DNA of 64,000 nucleotides from Sandaracinus amylolyticus (GCF_021631985.1 NZ_CP070225.1:1984001-2048000); one strand, 5' to 3'. Counted from the first letter of the stretch, positions 10,509 to 18,400 are shown. The notes: generated from the letters alone by a model not told the origin. Made by a program: numbers and translations.

Positions 10509-11081
10509 CTCGCCGTACTTCGCGACGATCTCCTTCACGTAGGCGACGAACGCGTCCTTGTGGTGGCGCTCGAAGTTGTCCCACGTGCTGAAGCTCAGCG
10601 GATCTTCGACGCGATCGATGAAGATCCTGCCGTCGAGGTGATCGACCTCGTGCTGGAACGTGCCCGCCGAGATGCCCTTCACCTCGCGCTCCCAGGGCTG
10701 TCCGTGGCGATCCCACGCGCGCACCCGGATGTGCGCGACGCGACGCACGCGACCGCGGATGTTCGGCACGCTGAGGCATCCCTCGTAGTTGAGGAACGTC
10801 TCGTCCGAGAGCGGCTCGATCACCGGGTTGATCAGGATCGTCAGCGGGATGCGCGGTTTGTACGGGTAGCGCGGGTTCTCGCCGACCTCGATCACGCAGA
10901 TGCGCAGCGGCTCGTAGACCTGCGTCGCCGCGAGCCCCGCGCCATTCGCGTCGCGCATCGTCTCGACGAGGTCGTCGACGAAGCGCTGGATCTCCGGGCT
11001 CTTCACCTCGTCGAGCGTCAGCTCGCGGGCGCGCTCGCGGAGGATGGGATGGCCGATCTGCGCGATCTTGCGGATGGTCAT
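10506..11081 (-). CDS. def: Peptide deformylase
   Basis: A 191-residue peptide deformylase, which removes the formyl group from the N-terminal Met of nascent proteins. All three signature motifs are present: GAGLAATQ (47-54), EGCLS (100-104, metal ligand Cys102) and QHEVDHLDG (143-151, ligands His144 and His148, catalytic Glu145). Start ATG 11081 gives the canonical N-terminus TIRKIAQIGHPILRERA; an upstream in-frame extension is low-complexity and not used by the family. Length is slightly above the usual 165-185. It lies downstream of pepP and the phosphatase gene on the same strand, behind a 170-bp structured leader (11130-11228). Confidence 0.97.
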   Translation of the reverse strand: MTIRKIAQIGHPILRERARELTLDEVKSPEIQRFVDDLVETMRDANGAGLAATQVYEPLRICVIEVGENPRYPYKPRIPLTILINPVIEPLSDETFLNYEGCLSVPNIRGRVRRVAHIRVRAWDRHGQPWEREVKGISAGTFQHEVDHLDGRIFIDRVEDPLSFSTWDNFERHHKDAFVAYVKEIVAKYGE

Positions 11082-11129
11082 GGCCGAGCGATCCTGGCGA
11101 TCACCTCGGGCGACGTCCAGGCCCGCGCT

Positions 11130-11228
11130 CCGTTTGCGGGAGGGGTCTTGGAAGACCCCTCCTCCCGACCGGCGAAGCCGGATCGGGGCCCTCCACCCCA
11201 AACGGTGCGCGCGGGGCCCCAGCCCCGC
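11130..11228 (-). promoter_or_regulatory. Multi-hairpin intergenic element before def
   Basis: Between the phosphatase stop (11252) and the def start (11081), both on the minus strand, nested inverted repeats are visible. The outer arms are CCGTTTG (11130-11136) and CAAACGG (11199-11205). They enclose a long hairpin (11138-11168: GGGAGGGGTCTT / AAGACCCC...CTCCC with a 3-nt bulge) and a small one (CCGGC-GAA-GCCGG, about 11169-11181). A separate GCGGGGC-CCCA-GCCCCGC hairpin (11211-11228) lies just outside. There is no U-tract, so this is not a standard intrinsic terminator. It would be in the def 5' UTR of a read-through transcript: a structured leader, a processing site or a REP-type repeat. 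Confidence 0.55.
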
Positions 11229-11251
11229 TTGCTCGTTCGGCACGGCGCCAC

Positions 11252-11953
11252 TCACGCCGTCGCGAGAGACGGCGTCGCGCGCGCGCGCAGCTCCTCGGCG
11301 AAGCGCTGCACCATCGCGCGCTGCCCGCGATGCAGGTGCACCGTCGGTCGCGCCTCGCGCAGCTTCGCCTCGGCCTCGTCGACGTCGCCCGCCTGACCAC
11401 GCGCGATGAGCAGCGCCGCCGCGAACGTCGCGCTCCGGCCGTGCCCCGCCGCGCAGTGCACGTAGACCGGCCCTTCGTGCGCCGCGATCGCGCGCGCCAG
11501 CCGCGCGAAGTCCGAGTAGCGCGGCACCGACGTGTCGAGCGCGGGCAGGCAGTGGTAGTCACGCCCGTCGCGCATCGCCGCGCCGCACGCGAACTCGCTC
11601 GTGAGATCCACGACCACGCGCGTGCCCGGCGGCAGTCCCTCGGCCCCGACGATGCGCCCGAGATAGAGCCCCGGCGCGACCTCGTTCCACGCGTCCTCGC
11701 GACGCCGCCACGCGTCCCACTTCACGCGCATCCACGCGACCACGTGATAGGGGAAGAGCAGCACGAAGTGCGGCGTCCGCAGCGTTCCGTCGTCGCGCTT
11801 GCCGAACACGCCCGGCCCGAGCCCGAGGTAGCCGAGCCCCACCGCGATCACCGCGAGCGCCGGCCACGTGAGCGCCCACGCGGGCCCGCCGATCCAGCCC
11901 GCGCATCCGATCAGCAGCAGGCCGAGGACGACCTGGAACCAGCCGAAGCGCAT
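11252..11953 (-). CDS. Membrane-anchored dual-specificity protein phosphatase
   Basis: A 233-residue protein with two N-terminal hydrophobic helices (about 5-20 and 26-46) and a C-terminal cysteine-phosphatase domain. The P-loop VHCAAGHGRSATFAA carries the HCxxGxxRS signature (Cys167, Arg173), and Asp140 in PALDTSVPRYSDF is a likely general acid. The family (DSP/PTP-like, Pfam DSPc type) dephosphorylates Tyr/Ser/Thr residues or phosphoinositide-like substrates. With several Ser/Thr kinases nearby, a role opposing them at the membrane is possible but unproven. Its ATG shares one base with the pepP stop (TGATG), so translation is probably coupled to pepP. Confidence 0.88.
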   Translation of the reverse strand: MRFGWFQVVLGLLLIGCAGWIGGPAWALTWPALAVIAVGLGYLGLGPGVFGKRDDGTLRTPHFVLLFPYHVVAWMRVKWDAWRRREDAWNEVAPGLYLGRIVGAEGLPPGTRVVVDLTSEFACGAAMRDGRDYHCLPALDTSVPRYSDFARLARAIAAHEGPVYVHCAAGHGRSATFAAALLIARGQAGDVDEAEAKLREARPTVHLHRGQRAMVQRFAEELRARATPSLATA

Positions 11954-13332
11954 CAGCCTCCGCCCACCGCGTGCTCGACGTCGCGCACCGACTTCGGGAT
12001 CGCGCTCGTCAGCACCTCGGACCCGGTCTCGGTCACCAGCACGTCGTCCTCGACGCGGATGCCGCGCACGTCGGCGAACCGCTCGAGCGTCGCGTGATCG
12101 ATGCGATCGCGCGCGATCGCCGTGAGCTTCGGATCGCGCAGGATCGCGGGCACCACGTAGAAGCCCGGCTCGATCGTGACTGCCATCCCCGGCGCGAGAT
12201 CGCGATCGAGGCGCAGGTACGAGAGCCCGAATTGCGTCGAGCGCGTGCGTCCCGGCGCGTACCCCGCGCGATCGCCGAGATCCTCCATGTCGTGCACGTC
12301 GAGCCCGATCAGGTGCCCCACGCCGTGCGGGAAGAAGAGCGCGTGCACGCCGTCCGCGACGAGCTCCTCGGGATCGCCGCGCAGCACGCCGAGATCGACG
12401 AGGCCGCGCGCGATCACGCGGCACGACGCGAGGTGCACGTCGCGATAACGAACACCGGGCGCGACCTTCTCGATGGCGGCGCGGTTCGCGGTGAGCACGA
12501 GCTCGTACATCGAGCGCTGGGTCTCGCTGAACCGACCGCTCACCGGCCAGGTGCGCGTCACGTCTCCGGCCCAGCCGCCCTCGGTCTCCGCGCCGACGTC
12601 GGCGAGCAGGAGATCACCGTCGCGCAGCTCGTGGCCGTACCCGTGGTTGTGCAGCACCTCGCCGTGCACCGTCACGATCGACTGGTACGAGGTGCCCATC
12701 CCGCGCGTCAGCAGCGCGCTCTCCATCGCGCCGCGGATCGCGTGCTCGCGCAGCCCGGCGCGCGTGGCGCGCATGCCCGCGAGGTGGGCCGCGGTCGTGC
12801 CCTCGGCCGCCTCGCGCAGCCCGCGGATCGCGGCCTGGTCGTGCACCAGACGCAGCGCGATCACCGCGTCGGCGAGCGTCGCGTCGTCGTCGCTGAGCGC
12901 GCCGTAGCGCACCGGACGTCCGAGCAGCTCGCTCTGTCGCTCGCGCGTCGGCGCGTCGATCGCCGGCAGCGTCGCGACGCGGCGCCCCGCGAGCAGGCGC
13001 GGCAGCTCGCTCGCGTCGCGCACCGCGCAGCCCACGGCCGCCGCGAGGTCCGCCAGCGTCGCGCTCGGCCCGTGCCAGAGCTCGTCGTCGTCGTCGGGCG
13101 TCTCGACGAAGAGCGTCGCGGCATCGCCCTCGAGCAGCAGGAACGCGCCGGGGATCGGCACGCCCGCGAGGTAGAGGAAGTGGCTCGCGGCGCGGAACGG
13201 CCAGGGGTTCGCGCGGTAGTTGCGAGGGCTCGGCGCGCCGGCGGCGATCAGGGCGGGCGCGCCCTCGAGCGCCGTCGAGAGGCGCGCTCTGCGCGCGACG
13301 AGCGCGGCGGTGTCGATCCGCGGGAGCAGCAT
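11953..13332 (-). CDS. pepP: Xaa-Pro aminopeptidase (M24B)
   Basis: A 459-residue metallo-aminopeptidase of the M24B (aminopeptidase P) family, which removes an N-terminal residue preceding Pro. The N-terminal creatinase-like domain contains RANPWPFRAASHFLYLAG, the family signature for substrate-side residues. The C-terminal pita-bread domain shows the metal-binding pattern LLADVGAETEGGWAGDVTRT (two Asp), HGVGHLIGLDVHD (His) and IEPGFY (Glu). Length matches E. coli PepP (441). The ATG at 13332 is preceded by TATACT 6 nt upstream, suggesting a leaderless transcript. It is the first gene of a minus-strand set with the phosphatase (1-base overlap) and def. Confidence 0.94.
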   Translation of the reverse strand: MLLPRIDTAALVARRARLSTALEGAPALIAAGAPSPRNYRANPWPFRAASHFLYLAGVPIPGAFLLLEGDAATLFVETPDDDDELWHGPSATLADLAAAVGCAVRDASELPRLLAGRRVATLPAIDAPTRERQSELLGRPVRYGALSDDDATLADAVIALRLVHDQAAIRGLREAAEGTTAAHLAGMRATRAGLREHAIRGAMESALLTRGMGTSYQSIVTVHGEVLHNHGYGHELRDGDLLLADVGAETEGGWAGDVTRTWPVSGRFSETQRSMYELVLTANRAAIEKVAPGVRYRDVHLASCRVIARGLVDLGVLRGDPEELVADGVHALFFPHGVGHLIGLDVHDMEDLGDRAGYAPGRTRSTQFGLSYLRLDRDLAPGMAVTIEPGFYVVPAILRDPKLTAIARDRIDHATLERFADVRGIRVEDDVLVTETGSEVLTSAIPKSVRDVEHAVGGG

Positions 13333-13338
13333 CGGCGG

Positions 13339-13344
13339 AGTATA
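13339..13344 (-). promoter_or_regulatory. Putative -10 hexamer of pepP (TATACT)
   Basis: TATACT on the minus strand, 6 nt before the pepP ATG at 13332, with no ribosome-binding site between. No convincing -35 is seen. Confidence 0.4.
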
Positions 13345-13398
13345 GGAGCCACGGCGGGCGCGGGCAGGAGCGCACGCACGTCCGCGCGGTGTGGCTGC

Positions 13399-13404
13399 TA
13401 TGCT
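13399..13404 (+). promoter_or_regulatory. Putative -10 hexamer (TATGCT)
   Basis: TATGCT ends 8 nt before the GTG at 13413. This supports 13413 rather than the GTG at 13389 as start of the glycosidase gene. Confidence 0.35.
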
Positions 13405-13412
13405 GCTCGCGA

Positions 13413-14714
13413 GTGCTTTCCGGCCGCCGCCCCGACCTCCCGGGACACCTCGCCCACGCGCCCACCGCGGTCCTGGTGATCGCGGTGACGCTGGTGGCGT
13501 CGTCGGCGCACGCCGACTGCGAGGCCGAGGCGTCGCTCTCGATCGGCGTCACGGTGCAACGCTGCACCGAGGAAGGGCGGCGCTGGTCGGTGGTGCACGC
13601 CGACCTGGCGGCGAGCGACGTCGGAGTGCGCATCGCGCGCAGCGGCGAGCGCGGGCAGACCGCGAGCGCGTGGCGGGCGTCGGTGCCCGGCGCGGTGGTC
13701 GCGGTGCAGGGCGGTGCGTTCCGCTTCCCGGGCTGGGATCCCGAGGGCCTCACCATCGCCGAGGGCGAGGTGTGGCCCGGCAGCGCCGACGACGGCACGC
13801 GCGCGGTGCTCGCGCTCGACGCGGAGGGCGCGGGCCTGGTCGTTCCCGCGGTCCAGACGGCCCCGGCCGAGAGCTGGATGCGCTCGGTGGTGTCGGGCGT
13901 CGAGGTCGTGCGCGCGGGCGCGCCGATCACCGGGTGCGAGGGCGGCGGGTGCGAGCGACGGCCCCGCACCGCGGTCGGCATCTCGGGTGACGGGCGCACC
14001 CTGGTGATCGTCGTCGTCGAGGGCTGGACGGCGACCAGCGAGGGCGTGAGCGATCCCGAGCTCGGCGCGCTCACGAGCGAGGCCGGCGCGCACGACGCGA
14101 TCCGCATCGGCGAGGGCGCGACCAGCGCGCTCACCACCGCGGGCGCGGTCGCGGAGATCCCCTCGAGCGACGGCGCGCTGCGCGCCGCGGGCCCCTTCCT
14201 CGGCATCGTGAACCGCGCCGCGGGCGCGACCGGCCTGCTGCGCAGCGTGATGGAGCTCCCCGACCACACGCGCCTGCCCGGCGGGACGTACCGCGTGGAG
14301 AGCACCGACGGGCGCCTCGTCGCCATGCCGCGCGCCAACGCCAGCGCGTACTGGCAGCTCGACATCGCGGCGCGCACGTACATCGTCCACGCCTCGCTCG
14401 CCGGTTATCGCGACGAATGCAAGGTCTGCACGGTCCCGCCGGGGTACGAGGAGTGGTGCAGCTTCCAGATGACGCCGGGGAGCGGGACCGCGGAGTGCGC
14501 CGCGCCGCCGCGCGGGATCGACGCGGGCGTCTATCCGATCGTCGACGCGGGCGGGATCGACGCGACCGCCGAGGTCGACGGTGGATCGACGAGCCGCGGC
14601 ATCGGCGGCGGGTGCTCGGTGAGCGCCGGTGCGCGCACGGATTGGCGCGCGGCCGCGATCCTCGCGATGCTCGCGACGGTGGGAGCTTGGATGCGACGAG
14701 GGAGGCGCGCGTGA
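13413..14714 (+). CDS. Phosphodiester glycosidase-family protein with MYXO-CTERM tail
   Basis: A 433-residue exported protein. The start is taken as GTG 13413 (GTG 13389 is also in frame); a signal peptide follows, with cleavage near SSAHA. The core matches the phosphodiester glycosidase/NAGPA (DUF2233) family: GAFRFPG near the N-terminus, then RPRTAVGISGDGRTLVIVVV, and LPGGTYRVESTDGR. The family hydrolyses sugar-phosphodiester linkages, for example when uncovering N-acetylglucosamine-phosphate. The C-terminus has GGGCSVSAG, a hydrophobic helix and RRGRRA, the Cys/TM/Arg layout of the MYXO-CTERM sorting signal, so surface anchoring via Cys is expected. Its stop overlaps the GTG of the FHA regulator (GTGA). 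Confidence 0.85.
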   Translation: MLSGRRPDLPGHLAHAPTAVLVIAVTLVASSAHADCEAEASLSIGVTVQRCTEEGRRWSVVHADLAASDVGVRIARSGERGQTASAWRASVPGAVVAVQGGAFRFPGWDPEGLTIAEGEVWPGSADDGTRAVLALDAEGAGLVVPAVQTAPAESWMRSVVSGVEVVRAGAPITGCEGGGCERRPRTAVGISGDGRTLVIVVVEGWTATSEGVSDPELGALTSEAGAHDAIRIGEGATSALTTAGAVAEIPSSDGALRAAGPFLGIVNRAAGATGLLRSVMELPDHTRLPGGTYRVESTDGRLVAMPRANASAYWQLDIAARTYIVHASLAGYRDECKVCTVPPGYEEWCSFQMTPGSGTAECAAPPRGIDAGVYPIVDAGGIDATAEVDGGSTSRGIGGGCSVSAGARTDWRAAAILAMLATVGAWMRRGRRA

Positions 14715-15946
14715 GCGCGACGAGCCGGATCGGCCCGGGCACGGGTGTGCTCGCGACGGATGCGGGCGGCACGCTGGTGCTGCGCCGGGTGCGGGTGCGC
14801 GTGGCGTCGGGCCCGGATCGCGGGGCCGAGCGCGAGCTCGATCAGGGCACGATGGTGGTGGGCAGCCATCCCCAAGCGGATCTCGTGCTCACCGACAGCA
14901 CGGTGTCGCGCTACCACGCGGAGCTCGCGCTCCTGCCCGCCGGGGTGCGGGTGAAGGATCTGCGCTCGACGAACGGCACGTTCGTCGGCGAGTCGCGCAT
15001 CGAGAGCGTGCTGGTGCCGGTGGGCTCGGAGGTGCGGCTCGGCCGCACGCGCGTCGAGCTCTTGCCCTCCGACGTGCCGCTCCCGGATGCGCCTTCCGAG
15101 GCGACGCGCTTCGGTCGGCTCGTCGGCTCGAGCCCGGCGATGCGCCGGCTCTTCGGGCAGCTCGAGCGCGTCGCCGCGACCGACGTCGCGGTGCTCCTCC
15201 ACGGCGAGCCGGGCGTCGGCAAGACCGAGGCGGCGCGCGCGATCCACGACGCGTCGAGCCGCGCCCGCGGGCCCTTCGTGGTCATCGAGCTCGGCGGCGT
15301 GCCCGCGGCGTCGGTGAGCGGCGCGATGGGCTCGGCGATCGGGGGCACGCTGCTGCTGGAGCGCATCGACGAGGCGAGCGGCGTGGTGCAGGACGCGCTC
15401 TCCGCGGCGCTCGATCGTCGGGAGCGCGAGGGCATCGACGTGCGCGTGCTCGCGACGAGCCGCGGCGATCCGCGCGCGCTGGTCGAGCGGGGCGCGCTGC
15501 GTCGCGATCTCTGGTTCCACCTCGCGTCGGTGCGCGTCGAGGTACCGGCGCTGCGCGATCGCCTCGAGGATCTTCCGCGCCTCGTGCACGCGCTGCTCGA
15601 GGAGCTCGGGTACCCGGAGCTGCGCCTCGGCGCGGCCGAGCTGGGGCAGCTGCGCGCGCAGCGCTTCGACGGCAACGTGCGCGAGCTGCGCCGGACCATC
15701 GAAGAGACGCTGCTGCGGAGCGCGGTGCCGGCGCGCCCGTCGTCGCCCCCGGGCGAGCAGGTGACGGACGAGCTCGCGCGGATGCCGTTCAAGGAGGCGA
15801 AGGATCGCCTGCTCGACGCGTTCGAGCGCGGCTACGTCGCGCAGCTGCTGGAGCGAGCGGGCGGGAACCTGAGCCGGGCGGCTGCGGAAGCCGGGCTCGA
15901 TCGCAACCACCTCGCGCGGTTGGCCAAGAAGCACAACCTGCGCTGA
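14711..15946 (+). CDS. FHA-AAA+-Fis regulator (atypical sigma-54 activator-like)
   Basis: A 411-residue protein. The GTG start overlaps the upstream stop (GTGA), so it is translationally coupled. An N-terminal FHA domain (about 28-118: GSHPQADLVL, VSRYHAEL, RSTNGTFV) binds phosphothreonine. An AAA+ domain has Walker A GEPGVGKT (165-172) and a conserved distal part RRDLWFHLASVRVEVPALRDR. A Fis-type HTH closes the protein (GNLSRAAAEAGLDRNHLARL). It is oddly short between Walker A and Walker B: the GAFTGA loop that contacts sigma-54 is absent, and the usual LFLDE of Walker B is replaced by LLLERIDE. It may regulate without sigma-54 remodelling, or be a phosphoprotein-controlled DNA-binding ATPase. 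An FHA domain fits input from Ser/Thr kinases. Confidence 0.88.
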   Translation: MSATSRIGPGTGVLATDAGGTLVLRRVRVRVASGPDRGAERELDQGTMVVGSHPQADLVLTDSTVSRYHAELALLPAGVRVKDLRSTNGTFVGESRIESVLVPVGSEVRLGRTRVELLPSDVPLPDAPSEATRFGRLVGSSPAMRRLFGQLERVAATDVAVLLHGEPGVGKTEAARAIHDASSRARGPFVVIELGGVPAASVSGAMGSAIGGTLLLERIDEASGVVQDALSAALDRREREGIDVRVLATSRGDPRALVERGALRRDLWFHLASVRVEVPALRDRLEDLPRLVHALLEELGYPELRLGAAELGQLRAQRFDGNVRELRRTIEETLLRSAVPARPSSPPGEQVTDELARMPFKEAKDRLLDAFERGYVAQLLERAGGNLSRAAAEAGLDRNHLARLAKKHNLR

Positions 15947-16289
15947 GGGCCGGACACGGCCGAGCACGCGCACGCGGCACGTCCGTCTCGCGCGGTCGCG
16001 TACGTCGCCGGCAGAATGCCGTCGTGGTGCACGATCTCGACGGGATCGGACGGGCACTCTGGCGCGATCGGCGTGCTGGACGACGTTCGGGCGCGCCGAA
16101 CCGACACGGGTCGCGCCATGCCGAGCTGCGCCGGCGCATCGTGCGAAACGGCGAATGGGTCGTGGAATCAGCGAGTTGCGCGCGGATGCGCGGCGACGAC
16201 GCGACGCGGAGTTGTGCCGCGAACGATTCGCAAAATGGTCGATTCCTCAATGATTCTGCTGGTCGACTCGCGAAAATTGGCCGTTGGAA

Positions 16290-16344
16290 GCGTCTGGGGA
16301 CCCCCGGCGCGACCGTAGGACTGCACGAGAAGGTCCCCAGACGC
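16290..16344. repeat. 13-bp perfect inverted repeat (GCGTCTGGGGACC)
   Basis: GCGTCTGGGGACC at 16290-16302 and its exact reverse complement at 16332-16344 enclose 29 nt. A third, partial copy CTCTGGGGACC lies at 16365-16375. AAATGGTC near 16233 and GACCATTT near 16353 are also complementary, so the symmetry extends outward. Confidence 0.7.
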
Positions 16345-16390
16345 ACGAATTGACCATTTCGGGCCTCTGGGGACCAAAACTCGCGTGTTC

Positions 16391-16437
16391 TGGCCATTTC
16401 GCCCGAGATCGCGGTCGCAGGTCGGGCGAAACGGCCA
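16391..16437. repeat. 16-bp inverted repeat (15/16 paired)
   Basis: TGGCCATTTCGCCCGA (16391-16406) and TCGGGCGAAACGGCCA (16422-16437) pair in 15 of 16 positions around a 15-nt loop. In a minus-strand RNA the one mismatch would be a G-U wobble, so a minus-strand transcript could form a continuous stem. Confidence 0.65.
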
Positions 16438-16579
16438 AGGGACGCGACGCCACCCCGAGACCGGTCTCTCGCGCCCGATCCGGCCCAGCTCCCGTTCCCG
16501 CGCCGACCCCGACCCGGACCCCGACCCGGTTTCCATTGGGCGTGCACTCCGCCGCGGGCGCGGACAGTCTGGCCGGACC

Positions 16580-18181
16580 ATGACGCGTGCCGCCGAGCTC
16601 GAGAGCGCTTCGATCTTCCTCTCCGGGCCGATGGGCAGCGGGAAGACGACGGTCGGGCGCGCGCTCGCGGAGCGGCTCGGGGCGCCGTTCGTCGATCTCG
16701 ACGCGCGCATCGAGGCCGAGCAGGGCGCGTCGGTGCGCGCGATCTTCCGCGACCGCGGCGAGCCCGTGTTCCGCGCCATCGAGCGCGAGGCCGCGGCCCG
16801 CGTCGCGAGCGAGCCGGGCACGCGCGTCGTCGCGCTCGGCGGCGGCACCGTGACCGACACCGCGACCCGCCGGATGCTGCTCGCGCGCGGCACGCTCGTG
16901 ACCCTGCACGCGCCGCCCGAGGAGCTCGCGCGTCGAGTCGCGGGTGGCGACGATCGGCCGCTGCTCGCGAGCGCGAGCGACAGCACGCGCGTCCTCGCGA
17001 CGATCCTCGAGGAGCGCGCCGCCGCCTACGCCGAGTGCCACGCGCGCATCGACACCCGGGGTCGCGACGCGAGCGCGATCGCCGACGACATCGTGCGCGT
17101 CGCGCGGGAGCGTCCGGTCGCGGTCGCGCTCGGCGAGCGCAGCTACCGCGTCGAGATCGGATCGGGCGTCGCGTCGCGCCTGGGCGCACGGCTGCGCGAG
17201 GCCGGGGTGTCGGGCACGACCGTCGTGGTCGGCGACGAGAACGTCGAGGCGCCGTGGGCCGCGAACGCGCGCGGCTACGTGGAGGGCGCGGGGCTGCGCG
17301 CGGCGCCGGTGACGCTCGCGCCGGGCGAGCAGCACAAGACGATCGGGTCGGTCGAGCGGATCTGGGACGCGGCGCTCGAGGCGGGGATCGATCGCCACGG
17401 CGCGGTGGTCGCGGTCGGCGGCGGCGTGGTGGGCGACCTCGCGGCGTTCGCGGCATCGACGATCCTGCGCGGCATCGTGCTCGCGCAGATCCCGACCTCG
17501 CTGCTCGCGATGGTCGACAGCTCGGTCGGCGGCAAGACCGGGTTCGATCGCGCCCAGGGCAAGAACCTGATCGGCTCGTTCCACCAGCCGCGCACCGTGC
17601 TCTGCGACGTGGACGCGCTCTCGACGCTCGATCGCGCCGAGCGCATCGCCGGGCTCGCCGAGGTCGTGAAGTCCGCGTGGATCGACTCGGAGGACGCGGT
17701 CGCGGCGCTCGAGCGCGACGCCGACGCGCTGCTCGCGGGCGACGCCGAGGCGACGGTGCGCGCGGTGCGGATGTCGGTCGCGCTGAAGGCGCGCATCGTC
17801 GCGGAGGACGAGCACGAGCGCGGGCCGCGCGCGCTCCTGAACCTCGGGCACACGCTGGGGCACGCCATCGAGGCCGCGAGCGGGTACACGATGCGCCACG
17901 GCGAGGCGGTCGCGCGCGGGATGGTCGCGGCGGTGCGGGTGGCGCGCACGCTGGGCGATGCGCGCCCCGACGACGAGCGGCGGATGATCGCGCTGCTGAC
18001 GCGCCTCGGCCTGCCGACCGATCCCGAGCGCTACTTGGATGAGACCGCGCTCGCGTTCGTGGGCGCGGACAAGAAGCGCAAGGGCAGTGACGTGCGCTTC
18101 GTGTCGCCCGGCGCGGCCGGGAACGTCGGGCTGCGGATGGTCGCGATCGCGGAGCTGAAGCGCATCGCCACCGGCGGCTGA
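16580..18181 (+). CDS. aroKB: Bifunctional shikimate kinase / 3-dehydroquinate synthase
   Basis: A 533-residue fusion of two shikimate-pathway enzymes. Residues about 11-175 are shikimate kinase (P-loop GPMGSGKTT at 16-24; DLDARIE; RDRGEPVFRAIE; LGGGTV). Residues about 182-533 are dehydroquinate synthase: NAD-binding GGGVVGDLAAFAAS at about 280-293, PTSLLAMVDSSVGGKTG, and Zn-site residues Glu in GLAEVVK, His424/His428 in LGHTLGHAIE and His440. The enzymes catalyse steps 5 (AroK) and 2 (AroB) of chorismate synthesis, so the fusion joins non-consecutive steps. The ATG at 16580 gives the expected kinase N-terminus; a longer in-frame extension runs through the palindromic gap and is rejected. Two copies of the stop-proximal repeat follow directly. 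Confidence 0.95.
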   Translation: MTRAAELESASIFLSGPMGSGKTTVGRALAERLGAPFVDLDARIEAEQGASVRAIFRDRGEPVFRAIEREAAARVASEPGTRVVALGGGTVTDTATRRMLLARGTLVTLHAPPEELARRVAGGDDRPLLASASDSTRVLATILEERAAAYAECHARIDTRGRDASAIADDIVRVARERPVAVALGERSYRVEIGSGVASRLGARLREAGVSGTTVVVGDENVEAPWAANARGYVEGAGLRAAPVTLAPGEQHKTIGSVERIWDAALEAGIDRHGAVVAVGGGVVGDLAAFAASTILRGIVLAQIPTSLLAMVDSSVGGKTGFDRAQGKNLIGSFHQPRTVLCDVDALSTLDRAERIAGLAEVVKSAWIDSEDAVAALERDADALLAGDAEATVRAVRMSVALKARIVAEDEHERGPRALLNLGHTLGHAIEAASGYTMRHGEAVARGMVAAVRVARTLGDARPDDERRMIALLTRLGLPTDPERYLDETALAFVGADKKRKGSDVRFVSPGAAGNVGLRMVAIAELKRIATGG

Positions 18182-18190
18182 CTCCTTGCC

Positions 18191-18257
18191 GGAGTGCTCG
18201 TCCCGGACGGGAGCGCGCGACGCGCGCGGACGGTAGGGACCGGCGGGCGAGCCGATC
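18191..18257 (+). repeat. Stop-proximal dispersed repeat, copy A
   Basis: It begins 10 bp after the aroKB stop and reads in its direction: GGAGTGCTCGTCCCG, then GACGGGAGCGCGCGAC, GGACGGTAGGGACC and GGCGGGCGAGCCGATC. Copies B, C and D share these blocks in the same order. Confidence 0.85.
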
Positions 18258-18262
18258 GCCTG

Positions 18263-18339
18263 CGGGAGTGCTCGTCCCGCAGGTCCCGGACGGGAGCGCG
18301 CGACGCGCGCGGACGGTAGGGACGGCGGGCGAGCCGATC
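18263..18339 (+). repeat. Stop-proximal dispersed repeat, copy B
   Basis: A second tandem copy, longer than A by a CAGGTCCCG insertion after the first block. CTGCGGGA and TCCCGCAG form an 8-bp hairpin with a 7-nt loop (GTGCTCG); GCGCGC-GAC-GCGCGC forms another. Confidence 0.85.
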
Positions 18340-18363
18340 TAGTGAGCCGCCTTTGACTGCAAT

Positions 18364-18393
18364 TTGGCTGCGCCACGGCGGCGGGCGTACGCT
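18364..18393 (+). promoter_or_regulatory. Putative sigma-70 promoter, leaderless type
   Basis: TTGGCT (18364-18369), an 18-nt spacer and TACGCT (18388-18393), followed by 7 nt and then the ATG at 18401. No Shine-Dalgarno can fit. Confidence 0.45.
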
Positions 18394-18400
18394 GGATCCC

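Larger units (their letters stand above)
15947..16579. other. 633-bp non-coding gap with palindrome cluster
   Basis: No supportable gene lies between the FHA regulator and aroKB. The middle (about 16225-16440) is AT-richer than its surroundings and packed with inverted repeats, listed separately. At 16508-16532 there is a short direct repeat of GACCCCGACCCG. Open frames that span the gap are GC-driven shadows. The aroKB start and any promoter lie at its right end. Confidence 0.6.

Noticed and set aside
16385-16579. N-terminal extension of aroKB
   Set aside because: In-frame but Pro/Arg-rich and running through palindromic non-coding sequence; shikimate kinase homology starts after ATG 16580.
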